From Tsuneonella sediminis (GTDB lineage Bacteria; Pseudomonadota; Alphaproteobacteria; Sphingomonadales; Sphingomonadaceae), in NCBI RefSeq assembly GCF_051912845.1, contig NZ_JBNCBU010000004.1:1-64000 (forward strand): a stretch of 64,000 nucleotides of DNA, in the 5' to 3' direction. Positions 1 to 9,230 of this stretch are shown one piece after another (position 1 is the first letter of the stretch; every line of letters begins with the position of its first letter). The notes under the pieces were generated by a model. That model searched no databases. It was not told the DNA's origin and saw only the letters and a program-made list of their open reading frames with translations. A program made the position numbers and the translations under genes.

Positions 1-3000
1 TGAGCTCGAGCCCGAACGTCACGAACTGGCCGTCGAGCGTCCTCAGCTGCGTGTCGTAACCCGCAAGGTCGACCAGCGCCACCGAGCCCAGCAGGTCCGC
101 CGGCACGTCGTCGCCGTAGTCCACCACCACCGACCCGGTCAGGTCGCTCGCGCTGCCCGTCCCGGTCACCTCCGCAGGATCGGTCTGCCCGTCGTCCGCG
201 TTCGCCCCCGCAAGCCCGTCCTCGTCGACCGCAAGGCCCGTCGGCGTCCCCGCCACCGGCACCGAGTCCGGCTGCAGCGTCACGTTCACCGTCTTGGTCA
301 CGCTGTCGCCGTCCGCGTCGGTCACCGTGAACGTGAAGCTGTCGCTCGTGTTGCCGTCGCTCCCCGCCCCCGAGGCCGGCGTGTAGGTGAAGGTAGTGCC
401 GTTCAGCACGACCGACCCTTGCGACGGCTGGGTGAAGGTGATCGAAGCCAGTCCGTCCGCGCCGGCATCGAACTGACCTGCCAGCGGAATATCGAACGCG
501 GCGTTCTCCGATCCCTGCGTCGCGCTCACCGCGCTCGCGGTCGGCGTGTCATCGTCGAAGTCGATCGTGAGGATGCCGGTGTCGCTGTCGGCCGCCGGGT
601 CGCTGTCGCTCACGGTGAAGGTGAGCGCGACCGAGACGTTGTTCTCGGTGTCGTCGCCCGCGTCGCCGTCGAGGGACGGATGCCTGATCGGGTTGACGAG
701 CGTGACCGTATAGGCGCCTGAATTCACGTCGGTGATCGTGACGGTGAATAGGACCGTTCCCGCCCGCGCCTCGCCCGCCGCGACGGTCGCGGTCAGGGTG
801 TGCGACATTTCGTCGTAGGTGAATTCGACCGCCTCGGTGCCGACCGTCCCGCTGCCCGCGGCCGATGCCAGCGTGAAGGTCAGCGGCGTGTCGTTCGCCC
901 CCGCCTGAACCGCGAGCGAACCGGTCCATACCGCCTCGCTCGCAATACCCGCACCTGCTTCGCCGGTGTTCTGGTCGTCGTCGGTTCCCGCCGGGTTGCT
1001 CGCCGCGTTGCCGGCCGGCAGACCATCATCGTCGATGCGCGCGAACGCGTCGATCGCGACCGGGGCGGAATCGGGCTGAAGGGTGATCGAAACGGTCGCC
1101 GTTGCAGTGTCGCCATCCCCGTCGACCACGGTGAAAGTGAAGCTGTCGCCAACGCTGTCGCTGCCAGCGCCCGCGTTGGGCGTATAGGTGAAATGGCCCG
1201 CGCCGTCGTACGTGACCGTGCCCTGCGCGGGCTGGGTCCAGGTAACCTTGGAAAGGTCGACGCCGTCGGCGCCCGCCGCGTAGCTTCCCGTGATGTCCAC
1301 CATGAACGCCGCGTTCTCGGTCGCCTGGGTGACCGACACCGCTGAAGCGGTGGGCGCGTCGTCGTCGAACGTGATCGCGAGCGTCGCGCTGGCGGTCGAT
1401 CCGTCGCCGTCGGTGACGGTGAATGCGATCGAGGCGACCGCGTCGGCTCCGACCGGGTTTTCCTCGTTGGGGCCGCCCGCGTGAAGGACGTTGTTCACCA
1501 GGGTGACGAGGTATGTCCCCGTGTTGGCATCGGTAATCTGTACTGTGAACAGGGCCAGCCCGGCGCGGTCCTGCGCGGCGCCTCCCGCGTCCTGCGGGGC
1601 GACGGTTGCCGTGAGCGTGTCGCCCGAAACCGTATACTGCACGCGCTCGGTGCCGATGACTGCGAACGATCCGTCGACCCCCGCCGCGAAGGTGATCGTC
1701 GCCGGAGCGTCGCCACCGTCGGCGAAGGCCAGCGTGCCGGCGAATGTCGTCTCGTCGTTATCGGCGAGTGCATCTCCCGCATCGGTCGCCAGGTCGAACG
1801 TGGTCGAAGCCGGATTGCCGCCCGTGAGCCCATCGTCGTCGAGCGCCGCCTGGGCAGTGCCGCCGGTGGGCGCGTTGGCATCGGTGACCGTGAAGGTGAT
1901 GGCGGCGCTCGCAGAATCGCCATCGCGGTCGGTGACGGTGAAGGTGGCGGTGGCGACCACGGGGTTTGCGAGCGGGTCCGCTGCCGTGAACGAGTAGGTG
2001 CCGTCCGCCTTGACCCGGATCGTTCCGACCGGGATCGTGTCGGTCGCGTCGAAAAGCGTCACGGCCTGGCTGAAACCGTCCGTGCCGAAAACGAGCGGGG
2101 TACCGTCGATCGCCGTCACCGTGGCGCCATCGGCGCCGGCGACGAAATCCAGCGTGCCGCTTACGGTAGACCCTTCGGCCAGGCTCCCGCCAGCTTCGTC
2201 GAGCGCCGAGGGCACGTCGTCGCTCACCGAGACGGAGAAAGTGCCCGTGGCGCTGTCCCCGTCGAGATCGGTCACGCGGAACGTCACCCCGGCCAGCGTG
2301 ACGGAATCCTCGCTGCCCGCGACAGCGTGCTGGACTGGTTGCGACAGCTGCGTCGAATAGGTGTAGATCACCTGGCCCGGATTGGGACCTGCGGCCGCGC
2401 CAGTGACCGTTACGCGAATGACTTCCGCGCCGGCGCTGTCGCGGCCTATCAACGCCCCGCCCTCGATCGCAAAGGTGACAGGGTCCCCGTCCAGCGTTCG
2501 CAGCTGGCCATCGTATGCTGGATCGTCGAGCAGGACGATCGAGGCCGCGAGATCCACAGGCACGTCGCCGCCGAAATCGACGGTCACGGTACCGCTGTCG
2601 CCCGGGTTGTCCCCTGCTGCGGTCTCTGCCGGATCAGCCTGGAGCGGGACCGCATCCGCGTTCGCGCCCGGAAGGCCATCCTCGTCCACCGACAGGTTTG
2701 CCCCTTCGCCGACGACCGGCGACGAATCCGGAACGAGAACGATGGTAACGGTCGCTGTCGACACGTCGCCATCGCCGTCGGTGATCGAATAATCGAACGT
2801 GACCGGTCCGTTCTCGCCCGGTGCAGGAGCATAGGTAAACGTGCCGTCGCCGTTGTTGGAAAGGGTCCCCGTACCGCTGAGCGAACCCGGAACGAGCTGG
2901 ACGGTCGATGGCTGGACACTGTCGGCGCCCGGAACGTCGTTGGCCAGCACGTTGACGGTGACCGGGGCGTTCTCGACCGCCTGAGTGGCCGAATCCGCCG

Positions 3001-4687
3001 CGGCCTGCGGGGTATCGTCGCGGATCGCGATCACAAACGTGCCCGGCGCGCTGTCGCCATCGACGTCGGTCACGACGACAGTGAACGTGGCGCTGGTGTT
3101 GTCTCCCGAGGTGTTGTCGGCAAGCGTGAACGAATAGGTCAGCACGCCCGTGGCCGGGTTGAAGGTGTTGACGGTCAGCGTGCCGACGCCGGGAATCGTG
3201 ACGACCGCCCCAGGCGCGGCGGTTACGCCGTTGATCGTTGCGCTCAGGGGGCCGTCCCCCCCGGTGAACGTGATCGAGCCGCTAGTGGTTTCGGTGGGCG
3301 CCGCGGCGTTCGAGCCGGGAGCCTCGCCAGGCCGCGCGGGCAGACCCGCTTCGAATACCAGCGTGCCGGACTCGAACGATCCGGCGGGCGGAAGCGTCGT
3401 GATTGTCGGGCTGGCATCGGCGATGTTGATCGTGAGAGTCGCGGTCGAGGTCGATCCATCGGCGTCGGTCAGCGTGTAGGTAAACGCGTCCGCCACCCCG
3501 CCCGGAGTGCCCGCCGCGCGTGTATACACGTAGCTCCCGTCTGCCTTGATCAGCAGCGTGCCGTACTGCCCGCTCACCTGCAGGTTGCCGGATGCGTCGA
3601 AGGTCGTGTCCGTGTTGGCCGGAACGTTGTTGCTGGCGATTCGCGACACCGCCGCGCCATCAGCCCCGGGCGTGTCCGCGCCGCTCGGGCCGCTCGTCGT
3701 CCCTGCGGCGGTGACGACATTTCCGCTTTCGGCGGCATAGCTGCCTGCCGCGACCGCATCGGTGTCGTTACGCGCGATCGGGGCGTCGTCCGAGGCGCTG
3801 ACCGTCAGGGTTGCCGTGGCCACGTCGCCGTCGGTGTCGGTGACGGACACCGTGAACTCGTCGGCCACCGTCCCGCCGACGAGGTTGTCGGTGAGCGTAT
3901 AGGTAAAGCCGATCGTTCCTGCGACCGGATCGAAGCTGGTGATCAGAAGATCGCCGCGCGGACTGGAAATGACCTGGCCTACCCCGGTGAACGGCACGCC
4001 GTTGATAGTGATCGAGGCAACGCCGTCAGGGGACGCAAACACGATCGTGCCGCTGGTGATCTCGGTCGGCGCGGCGGCGTTCGTGCCCGCCGGTTCGCCG
4101 CCGCGCGCGGGGAGCCCGGACTCCGCAACGGTCGCAGTCGCCGATTGCGCGCCAACGGGCTGGTCGACGGTGATAATCGTAATCGTCGGCTCGCGGTCGG
4201 CGGCGGCGGGGATGATCTCGCGCTCTTCGGGCTGCGGGAAGTTCAGTTCGGTATAGGGCAGCAGATCGCCGAGGCCGTATGCCGCCTGGATCGGACCTAC
4301 CGCGCTCGCGAAGTTTCCGCCCGAGCTTTGCGGGTTGCCCGCTGCGGGTTGCGGTTCGTTGCCGACGAGGAGCGCCGCAAGGTTGAGCGGCGGGATCGCA
4401 ACGTCATCGATGACAAGCTGCGGGACGATGATCGCGCCATCGGGGATGACATAGCGCACCCCGTCAGCTCCAACGATGACCAGATCGCGCCCCTCGATCC
4501 GGATGTCGCCAAGCTCCGTGCCGGCGGGAAGCATGACGGTGCCCGCCTCATCGGGCGACAGGACCCGGGTTACCGCTACCTGCGAGCCCGCACCCGCCGG
4601 AGCCGCCGGGCCTGCATTCTGGCTGTCCTGCAGCTCGTTCGCATCGTGGGCGCCGAACTTTCCGGGTTCGCTGTTGTGCAGTTCCAT
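1..4687 (-). CDS. Giant VCBS/Ig-like repeat adhesin, N-terminal part (partial)
   Basis: The frame is open from an ATG at 4687 to the left edge (1562 codons, C-terminus missing). Residues 1-160 form a non-repetitive head with no Sec signal peptide, rich in hydrophobic IIVPQLVIDD-type segments. From about residue 165 the protein is built of VCBS/cadherin-like beta modules with recurrent VTDxDGDxA and DDxPxA signatures. Some modules are near-duplicates, for example GLPARGGEPAGTNAAAPTE and GLPARPGEAPGSNAAAPTE. Acidic Asp-rich loops suggest calcium binding. This is the build of a type I-secreted BapA/LapA-like biofilm adhesin, whose secretion signal would lie in the missing C-terminus. No secretion genes are in the window. 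Family is confident; binding target is unknown. I spot-checked the frame at both ends and in the middle. Confidence 0.85.
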   Translation of the reverse strand, partial: MELHNSEPGKFGAHDANELQDSQNAGPAAPAGAGSQVAVTRVLSPDEAGTVMLPAGTELGDIRIEGRDLVIVGADGVRYVIPDGAIIVPQLVIDDVAIPPLNLAALLVGNEPQPAAGNPQSSGGNFASAVGPIQAAYGLGDLLPYTELNFPQPEEREIIPAAADREPTITIITVDQPVGAQSATATVAESGLPARGGEPAGTNAAAPTEITSGTIVFASPDGVASITINGVPFTGVGQVISSPRGDLLITSFDPVAGTIGFTYTLTDNLVGGTVADEFTVSVTDTDGDVATATLTVSASDDAPIARNDTDAVAAGSYAAESGNVVTAAGTTSGPSGADTPGADGAAVSRIASNNVPANTDTTFDASGNLQVSGQYGTLLIKADGSYVYTRAAGTPGGVADAFTYTLTDADGSTSTATLTINIADASPTITTLPPAGSFESGTLVFEAGLPARPGEAPGSNAAAPTETTSGSITFTGGDGPLSATINGVTAAPGAVVTIPGVGTLTVNTFNPATGVLTYSFTLADNTSGDNTSATFTVVVTDVDGDSAPGTFVIAIRDDTPQAAADSATQAVENAPVTVNVLANDVPGADSVQPSTVQLVPGSLSGTGTLSNNGDGTFTYAPAPGENGPVTFDYSITDGDGDVSTATVTIVLVPDSSPVVGEGANLSVDEDGLPGANADAVPLQADPAETAAGDNPGDSGTVTVDFGGDVPVDLAASIVLLDDPAYDGQLRTLDGDPVTFAIEGGALIGRDSAGAEVIRVTVTGAAAGPNPGQVIYTYSTQLSQPVQHAVAGSEDSVTLAGVTFRVTDLDGDSATGTFSVSVSDDVPSALDEAGGSLAEGSTVSGTLDFVAGADGATVTAIDGTPLVFGTDGFSQAVTLFDATDTIPVGTIRVKADGTYSFTAADPLANPVVATATFTVTDRDGDSASAAITFTVTDANAPTGGTAQAALDDDGLTGGNPASTTFDLATDAGDALADNDETTFAGTLAFADGGDAPATITFAAGVDGSFAVIGTERVQYTVSGDTLTATVAPQDAGGAAQDRAGLALFTVQITDANTGTYLVTLVNNVLHAGGPNEENPVGADAVASIAFTVTDGDGSTASATLAITFDDDAPTASAVSVTQATENAAFMVDITGSYAAGADGVDLSKVTWTQPAQGTVTYDGAGHFTYTPNAGAGSDSVGDSFTFTVVDGDGDTATATVSITLQPDSAPVAIDAFARIDDDGLPAGNAASNPAGTDDDQNTGEAGAGIASEAVWTGSLAVQAGANDTPLTFTLASAAGSGTVGTEAVEFTYDEMSHTLTATVAAGEARAGTVLFTVTITDVNSGAYTVTLVNPIRHPSLDGDAGDDTENNVSVALTFTVSDSDPAADSDTGILTIDFDDDTPTASAVSATQGSENAAFDIPLAGQFDAGADGLASITFTQPSQGSVVLNGTTFTYTPASGAGSDGNTSDSFTFTVTDADGDSVTKTVNVTLQPDSVPVAGTPTGLAVDEDGLAGANADDGQTDPAEVTGTGSASDLTGSVVVDYGDDVPADLLGSVALVDLAGYDTQLRTLDGQFVTFGLEL

Positions 4688-5102
4688 TTCGTACCAACCT
4701 CGCGTTGCGGGCGCGTGTTCGCCACACGGCAAGATTGGCGGGATGCAAAGACCTGACGGGACGCGCGAGCGCCCGTTGACCCCTAAAGTCCAATCTTGCG
4801 GCCCTGGTTGCAGGTCGCTGGGGGGCGTTAATCCGCCTCACACTTGCGACGAGTCGTTCGTTAGATGAAACAGAACAGGAATCTTACATCCTTTCAAGGA
4901 AATTAACCATCGGTAGGGGGGCGGAGCCAAACACCTGCTTTTAATGGGGTTCTGCCGGTGAAACCGGGCGGCTTCCCAAAATGGGACGCATTCGGGATCG
5001 GTCGACGACGAGTGTCTTTGCCGGCCGGCATTGCATGAGGGGATCGTTCGTCCGACCTTGCGCACCGGCGCGCAATGCCAGGTACCGCGGGAGAAATGCG
5101 GC
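4688..5102. other. 415-bp divergent intergenic region between adhesin and membrane-anchored protein
   Basis: No convincing gene lies here. The adhesin reads leftward from 4687 and the small membrane protein rightward from 5103, so promoters for both should be here. The stretch 4860-4935 is the most AT-rich part and is the likeliest promoter area for the adhesin, but no clear -35/-10 pair stands out. A long inverted repeat lies in the presumed adhesin leader (separate entry). A GGGAGAA ribosome-binding site precedes the ATG at 5103. Confidence 0.6.
4729..4799. repeat. Inverted repeat in the adhesin leader
   Basis: GCAAGATTGG (4729-4738) and its exact reverse complement CCAATCTTGC (4790-4799) are separated by 51 bases. 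Inside lies a smaller pair, ACGGG (4756-4760) and CCCGT (4772-4776). Transcribed leftward, this would form a branched hairpin ending about 40 bases before the adhesin start codon. It could be a leader structure or a split protein-binding site; there is no T-run to suggest a simple terminator. Confidence 0.45.
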
Positions 5103-5768
5103 ATGGACGAGAGCCGGTCCCGACGGGGGAAGACCGCAAGGCTGGTCGCCCTCGCCGCCATTGTCACGCTCGGGCTCGCATGGGCCGTTCACTATGGAAA
5201 AATCATGGTCGGGACGGAAAAGACCGGCGCCGGTTCGACCGTCATCGGGGCGGATCCTGCCTATCCGCTGAAGATCGCCCTGCCGCCTTCCGCCCCCCCT
5301 GCAAGGCCCCCGGAGATGGATAGCACCTTCGCTCCAACACCTGCACCGGAGGCTTCTCCCGCCAGGTCCGAAGAAACCGGCGCGGCGCCGCAGATATCCC
5401 GGATTCGCGAGCCATCGGTTTCCTCGGCTGGACAACCGGGGCAGGCGCGAATTCCACCCGGCTTCGACATCCGGAACTTCGGAAGCGGCGGCGCCGCCGA
5501 GGGCGGCATCGTAGCGCGGACGACGAAGCCGGTGTTCCTGGGCGGACGCTCGCTGGGCGCGATCGAACTCGCCGTGGGCCAGGGCGCCTCGATATCCGTG
5601 GACCGGCGCGCGTTGTCGGCGCTTCTTGCGGACCGGGCGCCGACGCTCAGCGCCGCGCTCGAGCGCGAGACATCGGATATGGTGACGCTCGATGCCCTGC
5701 GCACGCGCGACGTGGCAATACGGTACGACCCGCTTCGGGATGCATTGCTGATCGACACGCGCTCGTGA
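5103..5768 (+). CDS. Membrane-anchored protein of unknown function, proline-rich linker
   Basis: A 221-residue protein. A basic N-terminus (DESRSRRGK) is followed by one hydrophobic segment (about residues 12-28), which predicts an N-in inner-membrane anchor with the rest in the periplasm. Residues about 50-115 form a Pro/Ala/Ser-rich linker. The C-terminal 90 residues form a compact domain (VFLGGRSLGAIELAVGQGAS onward) that I cannot place in a family. ATG 5103 is preferred over the in-frame ATG at 5031 because it has a GGGAGAA site and starts just before the membrane segment. It is divergent from the giant adhesin, so a role in adhesin export or surface display is possible but only inferred. 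It converges on the sulfotransferase 13 bases away. Confidence 0.6.
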   Translation: MDESRSRRGKTARLVALAAIVTLGLAWAVHYGKIMVGTEKTGAGSTVIGADPAYPLKIALPPSAPPARPPEMDSTFAPTPAPEASPARSEETGAAPQISRIREPSVSSAGQPGQARIPPGFDIRNFGSGGAAEGGIVARTTKPVFLGGRSLGAIELAVGQGASISVDRRALSALLADRAPTLSAALERETSDMVTLDALRTRDVAIRYDPLRDALLIDTRS

Positions 5769-5781
5769 GCAAACGGTCCGG

Positions 5782-6984
5782 TCAGGCGCGCACGCGCAAG
5801 GGAAGGCTCGTATTTCCGGCCCTCCGCTCGACCGACACGCCGAACCGGTCGATGTACCCGCTCAGCCGTTCGTAGACCTCGTCGAGGTCGAGACCGAATT
5901 CCGCCAAGCTGTAGCGATGCGGCTTGCGCTTGAGCGCGCGGCTGCGTTCCACGTAGCGCTCCATCCCCGACACTGCGCTGTCCATCTCGAGGTCGAGGAA
6001 GCGATAGACACGTCCCATGGTCCCCCGCCAGTCGCGGTCCATGTCGTCGTAATGAACATCGATCATGCGCGAAGGGGGTATTGCCTTGCGGGCCTCCATC
6101 ATCCGGGCTGTCATGACCTCGGTCTTCCGCAGCCATTCACGGCCGACGCCGACCGGGTCCGCGTGATCCGAATAGATGATCGTCTGGTTCCAGGCGAGCG
6201 ACGCCGCGCTTCCGACCACCTGCTTGGGATCGCGATGGGTAAAGATCAGGCGCGCATCCGGGAAGACTTTCAGAAGCGCTGGAAGATCAAGCATGTGTTG
6301 CGGGGTCTTGAGAATCCATGGCCGCAACGAACTTTCCTGCTGCGACCATCCCGCGAGACGCAGGAGGTTGGCCATGTGCCGGTAGGCCGGCGTCGCGTCC
6401 TCCCCCTCGCACCAGCGGCCATAGCTCGGGACCGTCCATTGGGCCTCGTGCTTCATGCCCCACATGCTTGCGACGAGCAGGCCCAGTTCCTCCTCCGGCT
6501 CGTAAGGGCCGGTGGGGTGGATCGAAAGCGTTCTCGGGTTGGCAAGGCGCGCGACCTTCAGAATGCGGCGCGCGAGCTTGGGGCGGAAGTCCTCTGCGCG
6601 CCCGGCCAGCACCTCTTCGAACCCCGGTCGCGGCACCGGGCTGATCGTCTCGAAACTGCGCAGGTGCGCGAACCGGCGGTCGGCTGCGAGCAGGCGATGG
6701 AGGCGCGTGGTCCCCGATCGCATCGGTCCGACGATGACCACGGGATGGCGGATCGGCCGGGCCAGGATCTCGGGATGCCGGTCGAACCACATCTGCGCGT
6801 AGAGCCGGTCGCGCAGGACGTGGTGGAACTGCTTCTCCGCGGCAAGCATGCCCGCGTCGTTGAGCCGGGCCTCCTCACGGACCGCCTCGAGCAGGACCTC
6901 CATGGGCCGTTCGAACCACGGGTCGCCGAAATCGTCGAGTCCGGTCGCATCCCGCGCCTGGTCGAGCAGTTCGCCCCTGGTCAA
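5782..6984 (-). CDS. Sulfotransferase family protein, start probably frameshifted
   Basis: A 400-residue reading from a TTG at 6984. The PAPS 5'-phosphosulfate loop is clear (VGPMRSGTTRLHRLL), followed by the family pattern with HRDPKQVVGS (3'-phosphate-binding region). Such proteins transfer sulfate from PAPS to carbohydrate or small-molecule hydroxyls; the acceptor here is unknown. The TTG is unlikely to be the true start. The same frame stays open and GC3-rich upstream to about 7120 without any ATG, GTG or TTG. An ATG at 7104 joins this frame exactly if one base is removed from the CCCC run at 7096-7099, giving an N-terminus MSGPKLEQSTIIPPRR that runs into this protein. Either a sequencing error or a real frameshift is present. 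Confidence 0.8.
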   Translation of the reverse strand: MTRGELLDQARDATGLDDFGDPWFERPMEVLLEAVREEARLNDAGMLAAEKQFHHVLRDRLYAQMWFDRHPEILARPIRHPVVIVGPMRSGTTRLHRLLAADRRFAHLRSFETISPVPRPGFEEVLAGRAEDFRPKLARRILKVARLANPRTLSIHPTGPYEPEEELGLLVASMWGMKHEAQWTVPSYGRWCEGEDATPAYRHMANLLRLAGWSQQESSLRPWILKTPQHMLDLPALLKVFPDARLIFTHRDPKQVVGSAASLAWNQTIIYSDHADPVGVGREWLRKTEVMTARMMEARKAIPPSRMIDVHYDDMDRDWRGTMGRVYRFLDLEMDSAVSGMERYVERSRALKRKPHRYSLAEFGLDLDEVYERLSGYIDRFGVSVERRAGNTSLPLRVRA

Positions 6985-7194
6985 TTTCGCCGGGGCGATC
7001 GCGCCGACGCGCCTGCCGAAGCGCAGAACCCGATCGAGGATGTCGATGAACGGCGTGCGCCGCGGCGGGATGATGGTTGACTGTTCCAGTTTTGGCCCCT
7101 GACATGCGGTGCTTGCGCTTCACGGGATTACCTTTTGATAAGGCGCTGGTTCCCGGATTGCCCTTGCCACAACGGTCGGGCATAGGCCGCCGCC

Positions 7195-8469
7195 ATGCAC
7201 GACATCCGGCTCATTCGTGACGATCCTGCGGCTTTCGACGCCGCCCTTGCCCGCCGCGGCGTGGAGCCGGTGGCGGCTAAAATCCTCGCCCTCGACGAGA
7301 CCCGCCGCGCGGCGGCCACCCGGGCGCAGGACCTGCTCGCCCGGCGCAACGACGCCTCGAAGGCGATCGGCGCGGCGATGGGCCGGGGCGAACGCGATGC
7401 TGCCGAGGCGCTCAAGGCGGAGGTGTCGCGGATCAAGGCCGACCTCCCCGCAATCGAGGAGGAGGAGCGCGCCGCCGCTCTCGCGCAGGACGACCTGCTC
7501 GCCGCCCTGCCGAACCTGCCCGCGCCCGACGTGCCCGACGGCGAAGACGAGGCAGGCAACCTCGAGGTTTCGATCTGGGGCGAACGCCGCGATTTCGCTT
7601 TCCAACCGCGCGAACACGCCGACATCGGCCCCGCGCTCGGCCTTGATTTCGAAACCGGAGCAGCGATCGCGGGCGCGCGGTTCACGTTCCTGCGGGGTCA
7701 GATGGCCCGGCTTCAGCGCGCGATCGCGCAGATGATGCTCGACGTGCAGACCGGCGAGCGCGGCTACATCGAATGCGCCACGCCCCTCCTGGTGCGCGAG
7801 GAGGCGATGTTCGGCACCGGACAGCTACCCAAGTTCGCCGAGGATTCGTTCGCGACTACCGACGGGCGCTGGCTCATCCCGACCAGCGAGGTCAGCCTGA
7901 CGAACTCGGTGCGCGAGAAGATCGTCGATCTCGACGGGCCGCTGCGGCTGACCGCGCTTACCCCCTGCTTCCGCTCCGAGGCCGGATCAGCGGGACGCGA
8001 TACGCGCGGCTACATCCGGCAGCACCAGTTCGACAAGGTCGAGCTCGTCTCGATCTGCAGGCCAGAGGACGCCGCGGAGGAGCACGACCACATGCTCCGC
8101 AGCGCGCAGGCGATCCTCGAACGGCTCGAACTGCCCTACCGCACGATGCTGCTGTGCGCGGGCGACATGGGCTTCGGCGCCAAGAAAACCTTCGACCTCG
8201 AGGCGTGGCTGCCCGGCCAGGGTGCCTACCGCGAGATCAGCTCGGTGAGCTGGTGCGGCGACTTCCAGGCCAGGCGGATGAATGCGCGCTACCGCGACGC
8301 CAACGGCAAGGCCGCGTTCGTTCACACGCTCAACGGATCGGGTCTCGCGGTGGGGCGCACGCTCGTCGCCGTGCTCGAGAACTACCAGCAGGAGGACGGC
8401 TCGGTGACCGTGCCCGACGCACTGCGGCCCTGGGCCGGAGGCCTCGACCGGCTGGAGCCCGCCGCCTGA
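7195..8469 (+). CDS. serS: Seryl-tRNA synthetase
   Basis: A 424-residue class II synthetase that charges tRNA-Ser with serine. The N-terminal long coiled-coil arm (about residues 30-100) is followed by the catalytic core. Motif 2 (FRSEAGSAGRDTRGYIR) and motif 3 (LNGSGLAVGRTLVAVLEN) are intact. Length is normal for the family. It heads a run of tightly packed genes: its TGA overlaps the surE ATG by one base (TGATG). Confidence 0.97.
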   Translation: MHDIRLIRDDPAAFDAALARRGVEPVAAKILALDETRRAAATRAQDLLARRNDASKAIGAAMGRGERDAAEALKAEVSRIKADLPAIEEEERAAALAQDDLLAALPNLPAPDVPDGEDEAGNLEVSIWGERRDFAFQPREHADIGPALGLDFETGAAIAGARFTFLRGQMARLQRAIAQMMLDVQTGERGYIECATPLLVREEAMFGTGQLPKFAEDSFATTDGRWLIPTSEVSLTNSVREKIVDLDGPLRLTALTPCFRSEAGSAGRDTRGYIRQHQFDKVELVSICRPEDAAEEHDHMLRSAQAILERLELPYRTMLLCAGDMGFGAKKTFDLEAWLPGQGAYREISSVSWCGDFQARRMNARYRDANGKAAFVHTLNGSGLAVGRTLVAVLENYQQEDGSVTVPDALRPWAGGLDRLEPAA

Positions 8470-9230
8470 TGCGCATCCTCCTTACCAACGACGACGGCAT
8501 CCACGCCCCCGGCCTCGAGGTCCTCGAGGAAATCGCCCGCGCATTCACCGACGACATCTGGATCTGCGCGCCGAGCGAGGAACAATCGGGCGCGGGCCAC
8601 TCGCTCACCCTCACCCGTCCGGTGCGGCTGCGCAAGCACGGCGAGCGCCGCTTCTCGGTAACCGGCACGCCGACCGACGCGGTCACGCTGGGACTGCGGC
8701 GAGTCATCGACGGGGCGCCGGACGTGATCCTGTCGGGCGTCAACCGCGGCGCCAACCTCGGCGACGACGTCACGTACTCGGGCACCGTGTCGGCCGCGGT
8801 CGAAGGCGCGCTCGCCGGCATCCGCTCGATCGCGCTAAGCCAGGTCTATGCCGTGGAGGGCATGGGCGATGCCGTTCCGTTCGACGCCGCGCGGGCGTGG
8901 GGCGCGAAAGTGCTCGCGCCGCTGCTCGAAGCACCGCTTCCCAGGCGCACGCTCGTGAACGTCAATTTCCCGGCTATGGTAGCAGAAAAAGTAAAGGGAA
9001 TCCGCGTCGTACGGCAGGGATTTCACGATTATTCGAGGGGCAGCGTGGTCGAGGGGCGCGACCCCCGCGGCTATCCGTACTACTGGTTCGGGCTCGAGGC
9101 GATCGAGCACACGCTCGACCATGGGACCGACCTCGAGGCGATCGACGACGGCTACGTATCGGTGACCCCGCTCCAGCTCGACCTCACGCACCATTCCTCC
9201 CTCGGCGCGCTGGCGGAGCGCTACGACTGA
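8469..9230 (+). CDS. surE: 5'/3'-nucleotidase SurE
   Basis: A 253-residue metal-dependent nucleoside monophosphate phosphatase of the SurE family. The N-terminal LLTNDDGIHAPG holds the metal-binding Asp pair. SEEQSGAGHS and SGVNRGANLGDDVTYSGTV complete the active site. It is coupled to serS upstream and to the LysM/M23 gene downstream, each by a one-base TGATG overlap. This matches the surE-(pcm)-nlpD arrangement of other proteobacteria, but no pcm gene is present here. Confidence 0.96.
   Translation: MRILLTNDDGIHAPGLEVLEEIARAFTDDIWICAPSEEQSGAGHSLTLTRPVRLRKHGERRFSVTGTPTDAVTLGLRRVIDGAPDVILSGVNRGANLGDDVTYSGTVSAAVEGALAGIRSIALSQVYAVEGMGDAVPFDAARAWGAKVLAPLLEAPLPRRTLVNVNFPAMVAEKVKGIRVVRQGFHDYSRGSVVEGRDPRGYPYYWFGLEAIEHTLDHGTDLEAIDDGYVSVTPLQLDLTHHSSLGALAERYD

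Noticed and set aside
1481..4756. A 1091-codon open frame on the plus strand
   Set aside because: It is Arg-rich shadow sequence opposite the adhesin, whose minus-strand frame shows clear repeat domains over the whole length.
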